Part shown: piece by piece, positions 1 to 11,460 of the stretch | How positions within the stretch are numbered: position 1 is the stretch's first letter | Layout of the letters: each line of letters begins with the position of its first letter | Assembly (NCBI RefSeq): GCF_050908995.1 | Contig: NC_135122.1 | Coordinates: 15,354,501-15,418,500, forward strand | Length of the DNA stretch: 64,000 nt | Direction of reading: 5' to 3' | Origin: Andrena cerasifolii | Taxonomy: Eukaryota; Arthropoda; Insecta; Hymenoptera; Andrenidae | Translations under genes and position numbers: made by a program | The notes under the pieces: model-generated | Told to the model about the DNA's origin: nothing | The model's database searches: none | The model's input: the letters and a program-made list of their open reading frames with translations, nothing else

Positions 1-2353
1 ACAGTTTCAAATAACCTACTTCGCGAACGGCGTGGACACGCCGTAGTCTCGAACCGGTCACAACCCCGCCCCCGCCTACCCCCGTTGCATCGATTTAGCG
101 CGATATAGCTGGTATAATTGCGCGAAATTAAGGGCCCTCCTTTATCTAGCGGCGCGGCGCTAATTTATTGGCGTTGCATGAAATTCGCAGCGCGGTTGCG
201 AATTGTTTGCATAACAAGGCTTGGGGGGGGGGAGGAGGAGGAATAACGCCCGGTGACCTGCGGCAGCGACCGAGAATCGAGGAAATTAAAAGGCACCGCT
301 AGGATTCGGGGTACGTTCGGCGGGGAGGCGAGACCGAAGCATATTTCCTGCTTCGCGGGGCGAAATGGTGAGAAAGTCGAGGCGAATATCGTCTATTGGA
401 AAGGAATCGTGGACCTCGTCGATAAAAATACAGGGTGCGCCGGTAATGGTGGTGCAATCTGGGACGGGGTGATTCCTCGCGCGAAGATAAATCGAAATTG
501 TACAGTAACTTTTATTCCACCGTTTTCGAAGGAATCCTCGCCAATGGGGGGGGGGGATCCCCTCCTCCGTGTATTCCTCTGTAACTTAGCGTCTCGAGGC
601 CCAGCATCCTACACAACCGGCGCACTTCGTGCAAAAGTGCAGCGATATAATTAAGGACGAGCTTCAGTAACATTAAAAATAAGCGAAAATCTTTGAAAAT
701 TTGAGGCACCAATCTTTATGCAACAGTGAAAACCGAAGCTATGAAGAGCTGCTATTCACTCTGTTCACCATCGATCTACCGTCACAGCGACACCCCCGTA
801 TATACCGTCCAAAGAGAATCATAAAACGAACCGTGAAGCATTAACGAACGCTGCCTGCCCGCCCTGGCAACTCTGGCGAACCAGAAAGTACGCGGTGCTG
901 GGGGGATATCTCGGGCTAGATGTAATTCAAGTTTCGCGAGTGTACCGAAAGAACGGCGTTATACTTTGTGTATCTACAGAAGGAGGGGGGCGCGGGGGGT
1001 GTTCGGGGCGTAATATTATGAAAAGTTCCTTATTTTAAAACCGTTCCTCTCGTTAAGAGTTTTCCTTTTTACGCGGGGGCAAGTTGGGGGCCGCCGAAAC
1101 GCCCGTTCCGCTTATGAATTCACGGTGAAAGATAACTTAAAGAGCGAGCCATCCGCGTAGTGGGACAAAGAGAGGAGAAGGGGATAAAATATTTAGGGTC
1201 GTGGGGCATCTTAGGCGTGAGATACGAGATTTAAAGTTTTAGGTGGCACTTTCGGAAGAGGTTGCCCGCCGGCACCCTCTATCTCCCGGTGCCCTGCTCC
1301 ACGATAGGACTACTTCTGGAGTTGCCCGATGCCAGTCCGCGTCCCCGCTTTCTCTATCTGTCCCCGTGTACAAGCTGTTCCCCATAACCTGTACTATGAT
1401 AAGATGTCGAGTAAAAGTTCTCTTGGAGGGGAGGTGGAGAGGGGGGAGCTTGGAGGGAGATCAGGGGGCCGGCCACGTTTACGATCATTCATTATTCGAA
1501 CTGTAAGTACCGTAGAAGACACTTTTACGGGACCTCTGATACGAAGAGACTTAGATCGAGACAGTTAAAAAGCCTACGAAGGCGGAGCAATAACGACACA
1601 ACAGTTACGAATGAAACGCTGGCACCTTACTGTTTTACTGCCGAAAGGCTTTCTACGGAGGTGCACTAAACTCCATCGACTCGCTAATTCTCTTGCTAAA
1701 GTTCCTTCTGTAAACTCCGGTCTCGCCAGGTATTGACTGGCGCTAAGACTACTTACTCCCACGCTCGCGGCTCCTACTTAATCAGCCCCACTCATGAATT
1801 CCTTAAACTCTTGTTTGCCAGACATTTCGCCCGTTACGGTGGAAGTTACCAACATACATATTTAGTCCAGAGATTCTATTAACGTGCCGGTTCAAGGGCA
1901 CTCGCCGTGCAGCGGCTAGCTTTCGGCATGAATGTGTAAAGTGCGACTCGATTGGCTGCCCCGACGGTAGGAAATTCGTTTCTTCCCGGACTTATACGCG
2001 GTAGTAAATACAACTAGAACGTCCGCGTCTTGGACGCGGTGTTGCGCGATGCTAGAATGAAGGATACGTCCCGTGGACCGCTGGCAACTTGGAAACTTTC
2101 AAATGTAGAGGCTCTCTCGCTCAAGGACGTCGTTGAGTCAGCACTAACGTGTCTTTTACTGCGAGACACTCGTTCCCAGACGCATCATCGTTAAATGCAA
2201 CGACGATGCAGCCGGAACGGAATAGCGTAATACCGAATCGTTACAACTGTGGTAGACAGTGCGACCGGAGGACCGAGGGAGGAAGAAAGCCGAGGAGAGA
2301 TAGCCGTCAAGTGGAAGGAAGCGCTGCGCGCGAGAGGTGACTCACCAGGGAAC
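1..2353. other. No gene recognised (GC-rich, non-coding)
   Basis: I see no supported exon here. The sequence is CpG-rich with several short G runs (around 222-240, 545-555 and 990-1000). Open frames are short, overlap on both strands and match no family I know. It could be intergenic or deep intron. Confidence 0.5.
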
Positions 2354-2769
2354 ATCCCGAACGTGGAAAATTTAAAAAATTCTGAAACTTTGCGAATATG
2401 TAGAGAATTTTCTCCCGATTATCACGCAATTTTTGTTTGCTGCCCAAATTCACTCTAAAGGGGTGTAATTGACCCCTGAAAATCCGGTTATTTTCCGAAT
2501 TTGTGCTATAACTCGCGAAGTGTAAAATAATTTTCTTACCAAACGATAGATCTAATTAAAAGAAGTAACTTTTGTCTTGGAACTTTTTTTGCATTTCTTA
2601 CAGTTCGCGAGTTATAACACAAAATCGGAAAATAGCCGAATTTTCAGGGGTTAATTTCACCGCCTTCTAGTGAATTTGGGCAGCAAACAAAAATTGCGTT
2701 GTAATCAGGAGGAAATCCCCTACATATCCACAAAGTTTCAGAATTTTTTGAATTTTCGGGTTCGGGATC
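2354..2769. mobile_element. Foldback (large inverted-repeat) element, about 416 bp
   Basis: Two arms of about 172 bp (2354-2525 and 2598-2769) are inverted copies of each other with roughly 85% identity by eye, around a loop of about 72 bp. Shared blocks include AAATTCTGAAACTTTG, TTTTTGTTTGCTGCCCAAAT and TATAACTCGCGAA. Such long terminal inversions with no coding content are typical of foldback MITEs. I could not define a target-site duplication, so the superfamily is open. Frames predicted inside it are repeat-derived. Confidence 0.75.
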
Positions 2770-3265
2770 TTCCTTTGTCGGACACTTTCGAGAGGGAACG
2801 TTGAGAAAATTCCATGAGCTGCCGTGTGAACGCGACACTTGCGATCTGCCACGGGGAAAACCGGTGGCGCGAAACGCGTTCACGACGACATACTCCCATG
2901 GCATAAGCGCAGCCGGGCAGTGAGATTCGTGATTTATAGGATGAAACGCGGGGGAAATCGCGCGCAGCGTTCTTTGAAAATGGATGCAACGTGATATTGA
3001 ATTACCGTGAACGGAAATGCTGTGTGGGGGATTGCTAACACTGTCGCAAGAGGATTTAATGAGTTTAGTTGTATCAGGATACCAGCATTATTCTCCCGCT
3101 TTTGTAATTTTGTCGTGTAAAAGAGAGCCTTCGTTCACATGGACAAGAAACTGCGAGAGTTGCCCGGTAGGGTGGGTAGGAACACGGTTCAGGAAACTTA
3201 ATTAAATTGATTAGAAGTCGAAGGTACATAAAGCAAGAAGAAAGTCTCAAAAGAGAGACGGTCTG
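2770..3265. other. No gene recognised
   Basis: Mixed-composition spacer between a foldback element and a short tandem array. I see no exon or recognisable element. Confidence 0.5.
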
Positions 3266-3400
3266 TCTATTGTCAGACTCACCTCGCGATCAATGTAACA
3301 AGGGGAAGTGGACCGTCTATTAGCAGACGCGCCGTGCTGCCGATATAACAAGGGGAATTGGACTATCTACTGTCAGGCGTGTTTTCTAGCTACTGCAACA
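3266..3400. repeat. Degenerate 50-bp tandem repeat, about 2.7 copies
   Basis: The block starting TCTATT recurs at 3266, 3316 and 3366, exactly 50 bp apart. Each unit has a TCTAYTRNCAGRC start and the first two close with AACAAGGGGAAKTGGA. Copies differ at many positions, so the array is old. Confidence 0.65.
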
Positions 3401-6254
3401 GAAACTGTATTTCCCAATAATTCCTCATATTTGCACTGTTAAAGTTATTCCGATTGACGAGGGCTGTCGAATTGTATAGAAACTTGGTAGCAATTGCATG
3501 CGTGCTTTAAAGAATCCGTGAATAACCTTGCACAGCAACAAGGGACAGATGTGCGTTAACTAGCACAGCTGAGGGATGTTAAGAGATATTGCATATTAAG
3601 TTACTAATGCGAAATTCGACCCCAATAATGCTCCGAGAGGATAATTATTCCGTTTCAGGATATTCAAGACTATCCTCGCGTATCACGTTGACAATTGCAC
3701 GTGGGCTTGCACAGGCATCGCGCGTGTCTTTCCCCTTGCAGTACAGTCGCCGAGGAATCGTTCCTAATAATGCCCGATGTCAAAGGAGAAGCGAGGTTCA
3801 GTACTCTCGAGGAGGTCCTTTTTCTGGTAGAAACAATGGTAAAACCTGATCTGACGAACCGTCGCCGCTGGTTGGGGGCCAGCAGAATGCCAACGAATGG
3901 TAAATCCCCTTTTGACGTGTCTAGTGTGTAACCGTGTGTAAAGGCGAAGCTCTGCCCTGCATCGAAACTGAGAGGAAACGTAATGCCACGCTCCCGGGGC
4001 ATCAAACTGCAATTGAAAAGTTCAATTCGAACTCCCTGGGTAGCATCTAGCAACCATATTTACGTTCGTCTACCTATAAGACCCTCTCGCCCCTTTTCAA
4101 TTATGCTTCGAACGTAGCAGCGGGGAACGAGATTATTATGCGACTGCTTAGCGATGAAATAATCGTCGGATACGTTCAGCCGGTCGAAAGTTTCGGCACT
4201 GTTTGGATGGCTGCAGGATGGATCGCGGTCCTCTAGCCTCATAATTTCGAGGGAAGGAAGAAGGAGAAATTCTGAAGCTCGCTAGATTGATTGAGTGACA
4301 AATTATGCAGGAGGTCTGGGAAAGTCCCGCAACACTACGGTTATCTATTAATGGGATATGAATACTTGATCGTGGCTTTTCAAGGCTTCGCCGACTTTTA
4401 ATGGACAGCTATACAGGGGAGAAAGTTTCTTGACACCGTGCGTGTAGGGTGGCCAGGGAATGACGTCGAGAATCGAAACGATACTCGTGAGACCTACTAC
4501 GGAACGTACGCGCGTACATTGGTGGGGAGAAATATATCGCCACGCGAATGGAGCGCGTCTTACCCTGGTAACGTATACGCAGTGGAGGATGATGAATGAC
4601 AATCGAAGAAGAACGATAGACACGGATGAGACGCAACGCTTACGGATGGTTCTACCCACTTGCACGTCTGTCTAAAGTCTACAGTCCGAAGCAGCGGGTG
4701 CTCCGAGTAATCGTTCAACTGATTAGATTCACGAACGCTGCTCATCCCTGCCCGGAGCGCGAGCGTAACGAATCGGGAAAGGAAACACGCGATAGGTAAC
4801 CAGCACGAGGTCCCCGCCATCCTTCGACTTATCGTGCGGCTTTCTGGGTTCGTACAAAATGCACTCGACCCAATTCGATGGGGGGGACGAAGAAAGAGAA
4901 AATAGAGGCGAAGAGAGAAACGGGGGAGACGGGTGGCTTCCAATGGTCGGGGAAGCAGTTTGCCAGGGAGCATCGGAGCTGGCCAAAAAGGCGTTAGGGA
5001 AGCCCGTCACGTTCTGGCCGGCGTGAAAAGCATCCCTGTAAAGGAAAGGAAAACGAGGGAAAAGCGGCCCCTCGTTAGCCGTTCTGTTATTATTTCGATC
5101 TAGGTCGATCGTTCGATCGGCAGGAAAGGAGCCAACCGCCGAGAGCGGATCGCTCCGCGACTAATCGTTAACCATTCGTTTGTTCGTCGAACCGTCGAGG
5201 CCTATTACTTCTTCCCGGCAGACCGTGAACTCTTCCACCACCGCCGCGCGTTAAATAACGTCTTCTCGCGAATTAGAAGCTTCGCCACTTGCCTCCCGTC
5301 CGCGTGACGGTAGCACAGGTCCCGGGCAACGCGTCGTCGGCCGATCCCCTCGTTTCCAACGTACCGGCGGGGTGCTTTAAAATTTAATAGGCAGCCCGGA
5401 CTTGGTAATCCGCTAATGAACGAAACACGATCCACTTGGCGAGAGTTCGCGAAAGGGGATTGTTTATTAGCATTAATTATTCCGGTGGATCGATCTCGTT
5501 TACTTAATGGCAAAATTTGATCTTGAGGTGGGAGCTCGGGTCGCTTATCCTTCGCTTTACTTTCCGATGGAACTCTTGTCCCGTTCGCTGCGAAGAGATG
5601 CCTTGCCCCGGACTGTTTCAATAGCGATCGATTCGATTATTCGGCGAAATTTCTGGCGACGGTTTAATTGATCCTGGGTAATTATATATTTCACGCGTCA
5701 CTGGTAACTTCGCTCCTGGCGCAATATTCCGCGAGATACGTTCTGCTAAACAGATACCGAGCAGGAAGCAGCTGATAACGCGATCATAAGCTTTATACAC
5801 TTTGCCCGGCCGGCGTTCAATACGCTTTAGCAGGGTATAAATCAGTTCACGTTGTCGACGCGTGTAACGTGTACGAGGAACGGGCGAATATCACACCACG
5901 TGCCAATGGGACGGGTGTATCCGGTGAACTCTCTGCTGCCACGAAGTAATCAGGTTTATCTTGTGGTTGCACACAGAGACAGGCACTAGTCGGTGGCCGA
6001 CAGCGCGCTGTGTCGTTTCGAAGCGACACTCCGTTGCCAAGCTCTGCGTGGCACTGCCATAAGTACGAGGGCTGTCCGCCGTTGACGTTTGAATCCCGAT
6101 TGAAATTAACACGATGCCCAATTTCCACGGATCTTCGACGCGCGGGACCAGCATTTCCTAATCGCGAATGCTTTGGATATCATCAAACCTGACAAAGAAG
6201 CGGAAGCGTTTCGGAACGATCCCGAAGCTAGAAACTGCTCCTTGAAAATTTCAG

Positions 6255-6273
6255 CCCCCCCCCCCCCCCCCCC
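6255..6273. repeat. Poly-C homopolymer (C19)
   Basis: An uninterrupted run of 19 cytosines. Its length in the assembly is likely uncertain because such runs are error-prone. Confidence 0.95.
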
Positions 6274-7854
6274 GATTATTAACGAGCACCCAACGCGGCT
6301 GGTTTGTTATTTAAGAGCCAGCTGATTAAATGGGATTCTGCTTAATAATTATAAATCGTATGAATAATGAACTACCGCGGGATATCTCGTATCCTGTTTC
6401 AGAGTTACTCGATATTCCCCGAATAACTGATGGTACAGTTTGGTTCAGGAAGCTAGGAGGCAGCCTCGATTATTAGCGGGAATCTCTTCAGATCGATCGG
6501 GCTTACTTGTGCAGGCATAAAATGTATCCTCGCTTTCTGTGCTCGCCCCCCTCGAGTGGCCCTAGAAAACTAACATGCATACATTTGCATTCATTCCCGA
6601 TCAATTAATATTCCTTTCCTGGCACAAGGACGAGTGATGCTCCATCATCTCGATATCGAAACGATTGATTCGATGAGACGTCTTGCGAGTATCAAGAGGA
6701 TGCAGTGCAAAGCAAGGGTTGCACAAGGAATCTCGTATGTTCGTAAATAACAGAGGATTCCAACAGTCCCACTTCTGTGCTGCCATATAAATATTGTAAC
6801 TTGTACGCGTTGTTGCCTGTATTCCCAGAGATATTAGCCTGCATTCTATGCACATGCCTCGATGAGTTTTGTTTCAGGCTCCTGACAGGTTTCGGAGGGT
6901 CCAATCTTGTGAGTGAGCTCTCTATATTAACCTTAGCCTTCTCCTCTCCCTGACATGTCATAAAGTAGCAAACTTTCTTTCCAAAAATCATCCCCATTTC
7001 TAAAAGTCACTCTACAACGATTAACGCATTAAGACTTCCCGCCCAGGGGTGCAATTCATTAGATTATCCAGGAGTAAAGGAACCCCTAAGTAGCTGACGT
7101 TTTCGCGAGCGTTAATAACATGCCTTGCCCTAACAGGTTCATCCCGGTCAGCAGCACACTTACTCCAATACACGATGGCGGGCGGCTTCGGATAGCATCG
7201 GGAGTAAAACAAATCATTGGAGGGACGGGCGACGATTAAAAGGGCAAACACGTCTCTCCCTTATCGCGAATCATGAACGAAAGTACAATAGGAACGGTCC
7301 GAGGCAGCGTGGCCAAGGAGGTGGAGGGCTCGAACAGACGCGGCGAGATTACTTAAGTAGTAAGGGACGATTACAGCGCCGACATTGTCCCCGGCTGCCG
7401 ACGGGGGGAGGGGGGAGGGGCGTTTAAACCCCCGACGTCGATAAATCTCCATTACTCTGTACACTAACGCCGAGAAACAGTAAGTCAATATTCCTTTCAT
7501 ATCGTTAATGCGAAAATGACGGGCTTATATACGAGCGCGGTTATTCACCGCAGGATTTCGCACTTTCCACCCTCCTGGCGACGGCCACGGGCACCCTTTC
7601 TCTACCGCCGCCGTTGGTTATTCCTTATTTCCTCCTTCGTGGCACGGAGAAAAGCCGCGGTCGTTCATTAGTTTCTTCTCTCCTCTCCCGGTTTTAATAA
7701 TATTCCACGTTTCCTCCGTTCATCTATCAATTTCCGCGCTTATCTTTGTTTTCCCCTCCGCTTCTTGCTACCCGCCTCGTCATCGTCCGCGATCCGTGGG
7801 CGTCCGCGTTCTTTTTTTATAACCGCGCGATAACAGCAACGCATTTCCACCTCG

Positions 7855-7871
7855 CCCCCCCCCCCCCCCCC
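7855..7871. repeat. Poly-C homopolymer (C17)
   Basis: An uninterrupted run of 17 cytosines within a pyrimidine-rich tract. Confidence 0.95.
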
Positions 7872-8796
7872 GTCCACGAACGAGAAATATTATATGAGAG
7901 AAGTTTTCCTTCCCTCGTAACGTCCCAGCCCACCCGCGCTGCCTGTCGATCTCAATTTCTGTTTCGAGCGACAGTCTGCCTACCCCCTGTTCGCGCTCGG
8001 ATCAAAAGGTCCCAGTTTCCGAAGCCCTCAGGGGCGACTTCTTCCACCTCGTCTCCTTCTTGTTTCTCCGTCTCCACTCGTTCCAGTCAAAGTAAACTTT
8101 AATCAAGTATACGCTCGCCCCCACGCTCGCGAAACGATTTGCAAAGGGGTGTGGAGGGAGGGGGGGGGGAGGGGGTCAGATAAACGTCCCGCGGAACAAT
8201 GCCCGTCCGTAAATCATGTCCTTCCGAATATATTGATGCACTCGATGCCGCTGGACGAGAAAGTGGATGAAAGTGGATCGAGCTACGAGGCTTTTCAGAA
8301 ACCTCCTCCCTCCCTCCCCGCCCCGGTTCGTCGCCACTCTTGATTCACTGGTTCGCTTTTCAGTCCCTCTGCTTATCCGCGTCTCTCCTGTCCCAGTCTC
8401 TGGTCGGACTCGATTAATACTCTCCTCGCCCCACCCCCACCCCCCCTTCCAGTGCCCGCCCCTCTATCAACGATCGTTTTTGAAAGCACGTCACTCTTTA
8501 GTCCAGAATGCCGAGAGTTTCGTCGATGCGTTAATTACTCCTCTATTATCGGCGGAACAGCGGCTCGAACGGACGAAAGTGGACGCGTGGGGGCTAGATG
8601 CTAGCGGACCGTACGAAATCTGATCCTAGCTAGAGGGACGAGGGTGTGACAACGGACTGGGAGGTGGCGAGGGTGCGAGCAGAGACGCATAAAGTATTAC
8701 ACGAGTCACCACGGTAACCACGAGGGCATTAATCTGACGTGGAAAGAAATAGACGTTGCTTAAAACTGCACAGGGTAGTTCCGAAAAGTGTAATAA

Positions 8797-9237
8797 CACT
8801 GTCCAACAAAATTATACTTTTATTTCTGTTCTGTAACATTCAATAGCCGGTTCTCATAGATTTTTGTGCGCTGAAAACGAAACCGCAAATCGTTTCTCGC
8901 CATCACCCACAGTTTTCGAGAAATTCGATTTGGAAAAAAATCCAAATTTTCAACTTTGAACAACTTCTGTGTTCAAACAATAATAGTTATTCGGTTGCTT
9001 GTCGCGTCAAATTATTCTGTAAATCCTCCCGAATACAGCGATATATAAGTTATTGGTGCATTATGAACATTTAAATATGTTTAAACAACGATCAAAGGGG
9101 AAAGCAAAAATGTTCAAAGTTGAAAATTTACAGTTTCTTTCAAAATCGAATTTCTCAAAAACTGAGGTTGATGGCGCACAAGAATCAATAAGAAACGGCT
9201 GCTGAATCTTACAAACCAAAATGGCTGTTGGACAGTG
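8797..9237. mobile_element. MITE with CACTGTCCAAC ends and TAA flanks (possibly PIF/Harbinger-like)
   Basis: The 441-bp unit begins CACTGTCCAACA and ends with its inverse, TGTTGGACAGTG. TAA flanks it on both sides (8794-8796 and 9238-9240), as expected of a 3-bp target duplication. Sub-terminal parts are also mutually inverted (the TTTCTCAAAAACTGAGGTTGATGG block at the right matches the inverse of the left). Two truncated relatives lie at 21780-22084 and 34443-34582, and both also abut TTA at the preserved end. There is no coding capacity. A TWA-type duplication suggests PIF/Harbinger, but that class call is tentative. Confidence 0.75.
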
Positions 9238-9240
9238 TAA

Positions 9241-10778
9241 CCTGCGGCTGTTTCTCGAGCGAAGATAAAGGAATTTAACACGCCAAAGTGGCTGGGTTTA
9301 CAGAATTCTATCGTCCCATATCGATATTCGTTTCACCAGACAGAAACTATGATACATTGCTTATGTAAACTTCCCCGCCCTTTACTTTTTCCCGCCGATA
9401 CCAACCCCAAAGCGCACCCCGCAAACAACACCCACAATATACGAATTATCGACATTCCACCGCCTGCGCTAGATCCTTCGTAAATATCACGCGTACCCTC
9501 TCCCGTGGCCGACTGCGTCCATGGAAGACAATTAATATCCGTCAATTGGACGGCGCCAGGCCGTGCACGGTGCATCGGTAAAGCCGCGCGCAAACACGCT
9601 CGCGAACACTTAAGCCCCGCATAAATAAGCGCGATTCGTGACCGGCTGTAAATTCGTATCTTAACAAGCCCGGATACCCGTTCCCCGGGGGTAATTGCGA
9701 ATTTCATGGAACCCCGGGGCTGAACTGGGCCAGCGATTTTTCTCCCCCGTTTCACGCGCTGGATTCCCAATTCGAAGGAATTATCGCCGCTGTAAATCGG
9801 CGGGGGAGTTTCTTCTCCGTCCTTTCGCATTTCCTTTCGTCTAATTCGGGGACAGATTTCGAACGCGCGAGCCCGGGCGAGCGCGATACGCGCCTCCAAC
9901 GCGGACGTCCCCCTTTCATTTATTAAAAGAGATACACCGTGCCGGATGCTCTATAGACAGCCGTGGGTCTGTCTGTTCCGCGGACGTTCATTCTTCAGAC
10001 AGTCTGCTTCACGAACGAGCGCGTGCCTCCCCCTTTATTCGCGCGCGGACCGTCTGCATTCGAGATAATACGCGTGTTCGGAACAATGTTCCCGGCGCGA
10101 AGTGGTCGCGCGTACCTTGGCTACGGTTGGTCCGCCGTTGTTTCTCTCCCCGGCCAACTTTTTCCAAGCGTAACGAGTCGTCCCTGGTCGAATAATACGC
10201 ATCGATCTTCGAACTCGGGGCGGGCGGGGTGGCGCGGCGCCGACTTAAATGGAAAACCTTGAATCGCCGGTGGATCCAGGGCGCGCATTGTTCCCCGTCG
10301 ATGATTTTAAATAACTCTGTAACGCGACTCGATAAGCGCGGGCGGAAAAAAAAAATAAACGTTTCAGCTACCATATCACGGGACTAAAGGTTTAATTCGA
10401 TTCTCGTCCCCGCTGAACGCCGCGGACGCAAATACCGGTAATTAATATTAAACCCGTTTCGCGACCAATCGGCGTATACCCGATTACTGCCCCCGCCCAT
10501 CAATTAAACACTGTCGGCGCTTTTAAACGGCGCCGTCCGGCGATGCTCCTCTCGCCAGCGGACTCTGCACGCGTGTCCTGCTCGAACCGTCGCGAGATGC
10601 TTCTATGCATCCTCGCTGCAATACGCGTGCAACGGGCTTCGAAAGTTGTCACGTGCAGTGCGCTCGAAAGCTTGACGAATACAGTCTACTCTGGGTAATG
10701 ATTTTTTTTTTAATAGGGAACAACGTCGCTGCGAATGTTTACCCTCTTTTGGTTCGTGCCACTAATGTGGAGGATACG
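9241..10778. other. No gene recognised (GC-rich, 1.5 kb)
   Basis: CpG-dense spacer. A 188-codon open frame on the minus strand (9333-9899) has arginine-rich, low-information composition and no domain, and I do not regard it as coding. Nothing else is recognised. Confidence 0.5.
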
Positions 10779-10780
10779 TA

Positions 10781-11458
10781 CAGTGGCGTGCAAAAGTATT
10801 CGGTGACTTCGGTTTGTGTTACTAAAATTTTGGTGAGTAGAAATGCGGACATAACGGTGATTCAGTTGACCCTAAACCTAATCGCCTGTTTTCCACTTAA
10901 AAAAAATTAAAAATAGTACAAAATCTACATCCAGAGCACAATACGGTATCTGTTTCTATTATTAAATAAGAACTTTTACTGCAAAAACTATTTTCTGCCC
11001 AATTATCAAATACCAATAGTGACCCTGTTCCTTACCACAACCAGCTAAAACATGGTCGAAAAATCACGAGTCTCTCGTTTTAAAAGTTTTTCGTTGCTTA
11101 TGCTGCACTTTGATTAGCCCCAAGCTCGTGCAACACTCGCTTAAATGTTCAAATAACTTAGAATTATTTTGTTGTAACGATAGTACAAACGTGACGTTTA
11201 TAAGAAAAATACGAAATGAGCAGAAATGGGGACATGAGCAGAAATTGGTACAATCGCCTTAAAGGTCGTTTTTTCAACTGTTCAAGTTACTATTTCTTTC
11301 GCTATTCCGATCAATTGCAATTTTCTTCAAAACGACGAAACGCGTCACTTAGCAAACTAATCCTTCTAGCATCTAAAAAAAAAACTCAAGTCGTTTGGAC
11401 GAATTGTGAACAAGTTATTCTGTTTTAAAGGGTGGCCGCATACTTTTGCACGCCACTG
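10781..11458. mobile_element. Tc1/mariner-like MITE, 678 bp, TA-flanked
   Basis: The element opens with CAGTGGCGTGCAAAAGTAT and closes with the exact inverse of those 19 bases. It is flanked by TA at 10779-10780 and 11459-11460, the dinucleotide duplicated by the Tc1/mariner superfamily. There is no transposase frame; the only notable open frame (11216-11428) is short and lysine/phenylalanine-rich. The right part is homologous, in inverse orientation, to the fragment at 30932-31250, so at least two members of this family occur in the window. Confidence 0.85.
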
Positions 11459-11460
11459 TA

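Larger units (their letters stand above)
3401..8796. other. No gene recognised (5.4 kb)
   Basis: No exon or transposon that I can support. It contains a C19 homopolymer at 6255-6273, a C17 at 7855-7871, and pyrimidine-rich stretches from 7560 to 8470. The longest open frames (for example 3670-4053 on the minus strand and 4560-4973 on the minus strand) overlap frames on the other strand and show no domain. Confidence 0.5.

Noticed and set aside
9333..9899. 188-codon open frame on the minus strand
   Set aside because: Located in CpG-rich DNA where stop codons are rare; arginine/alanine-rich product without domain, and no splice or family evidence.
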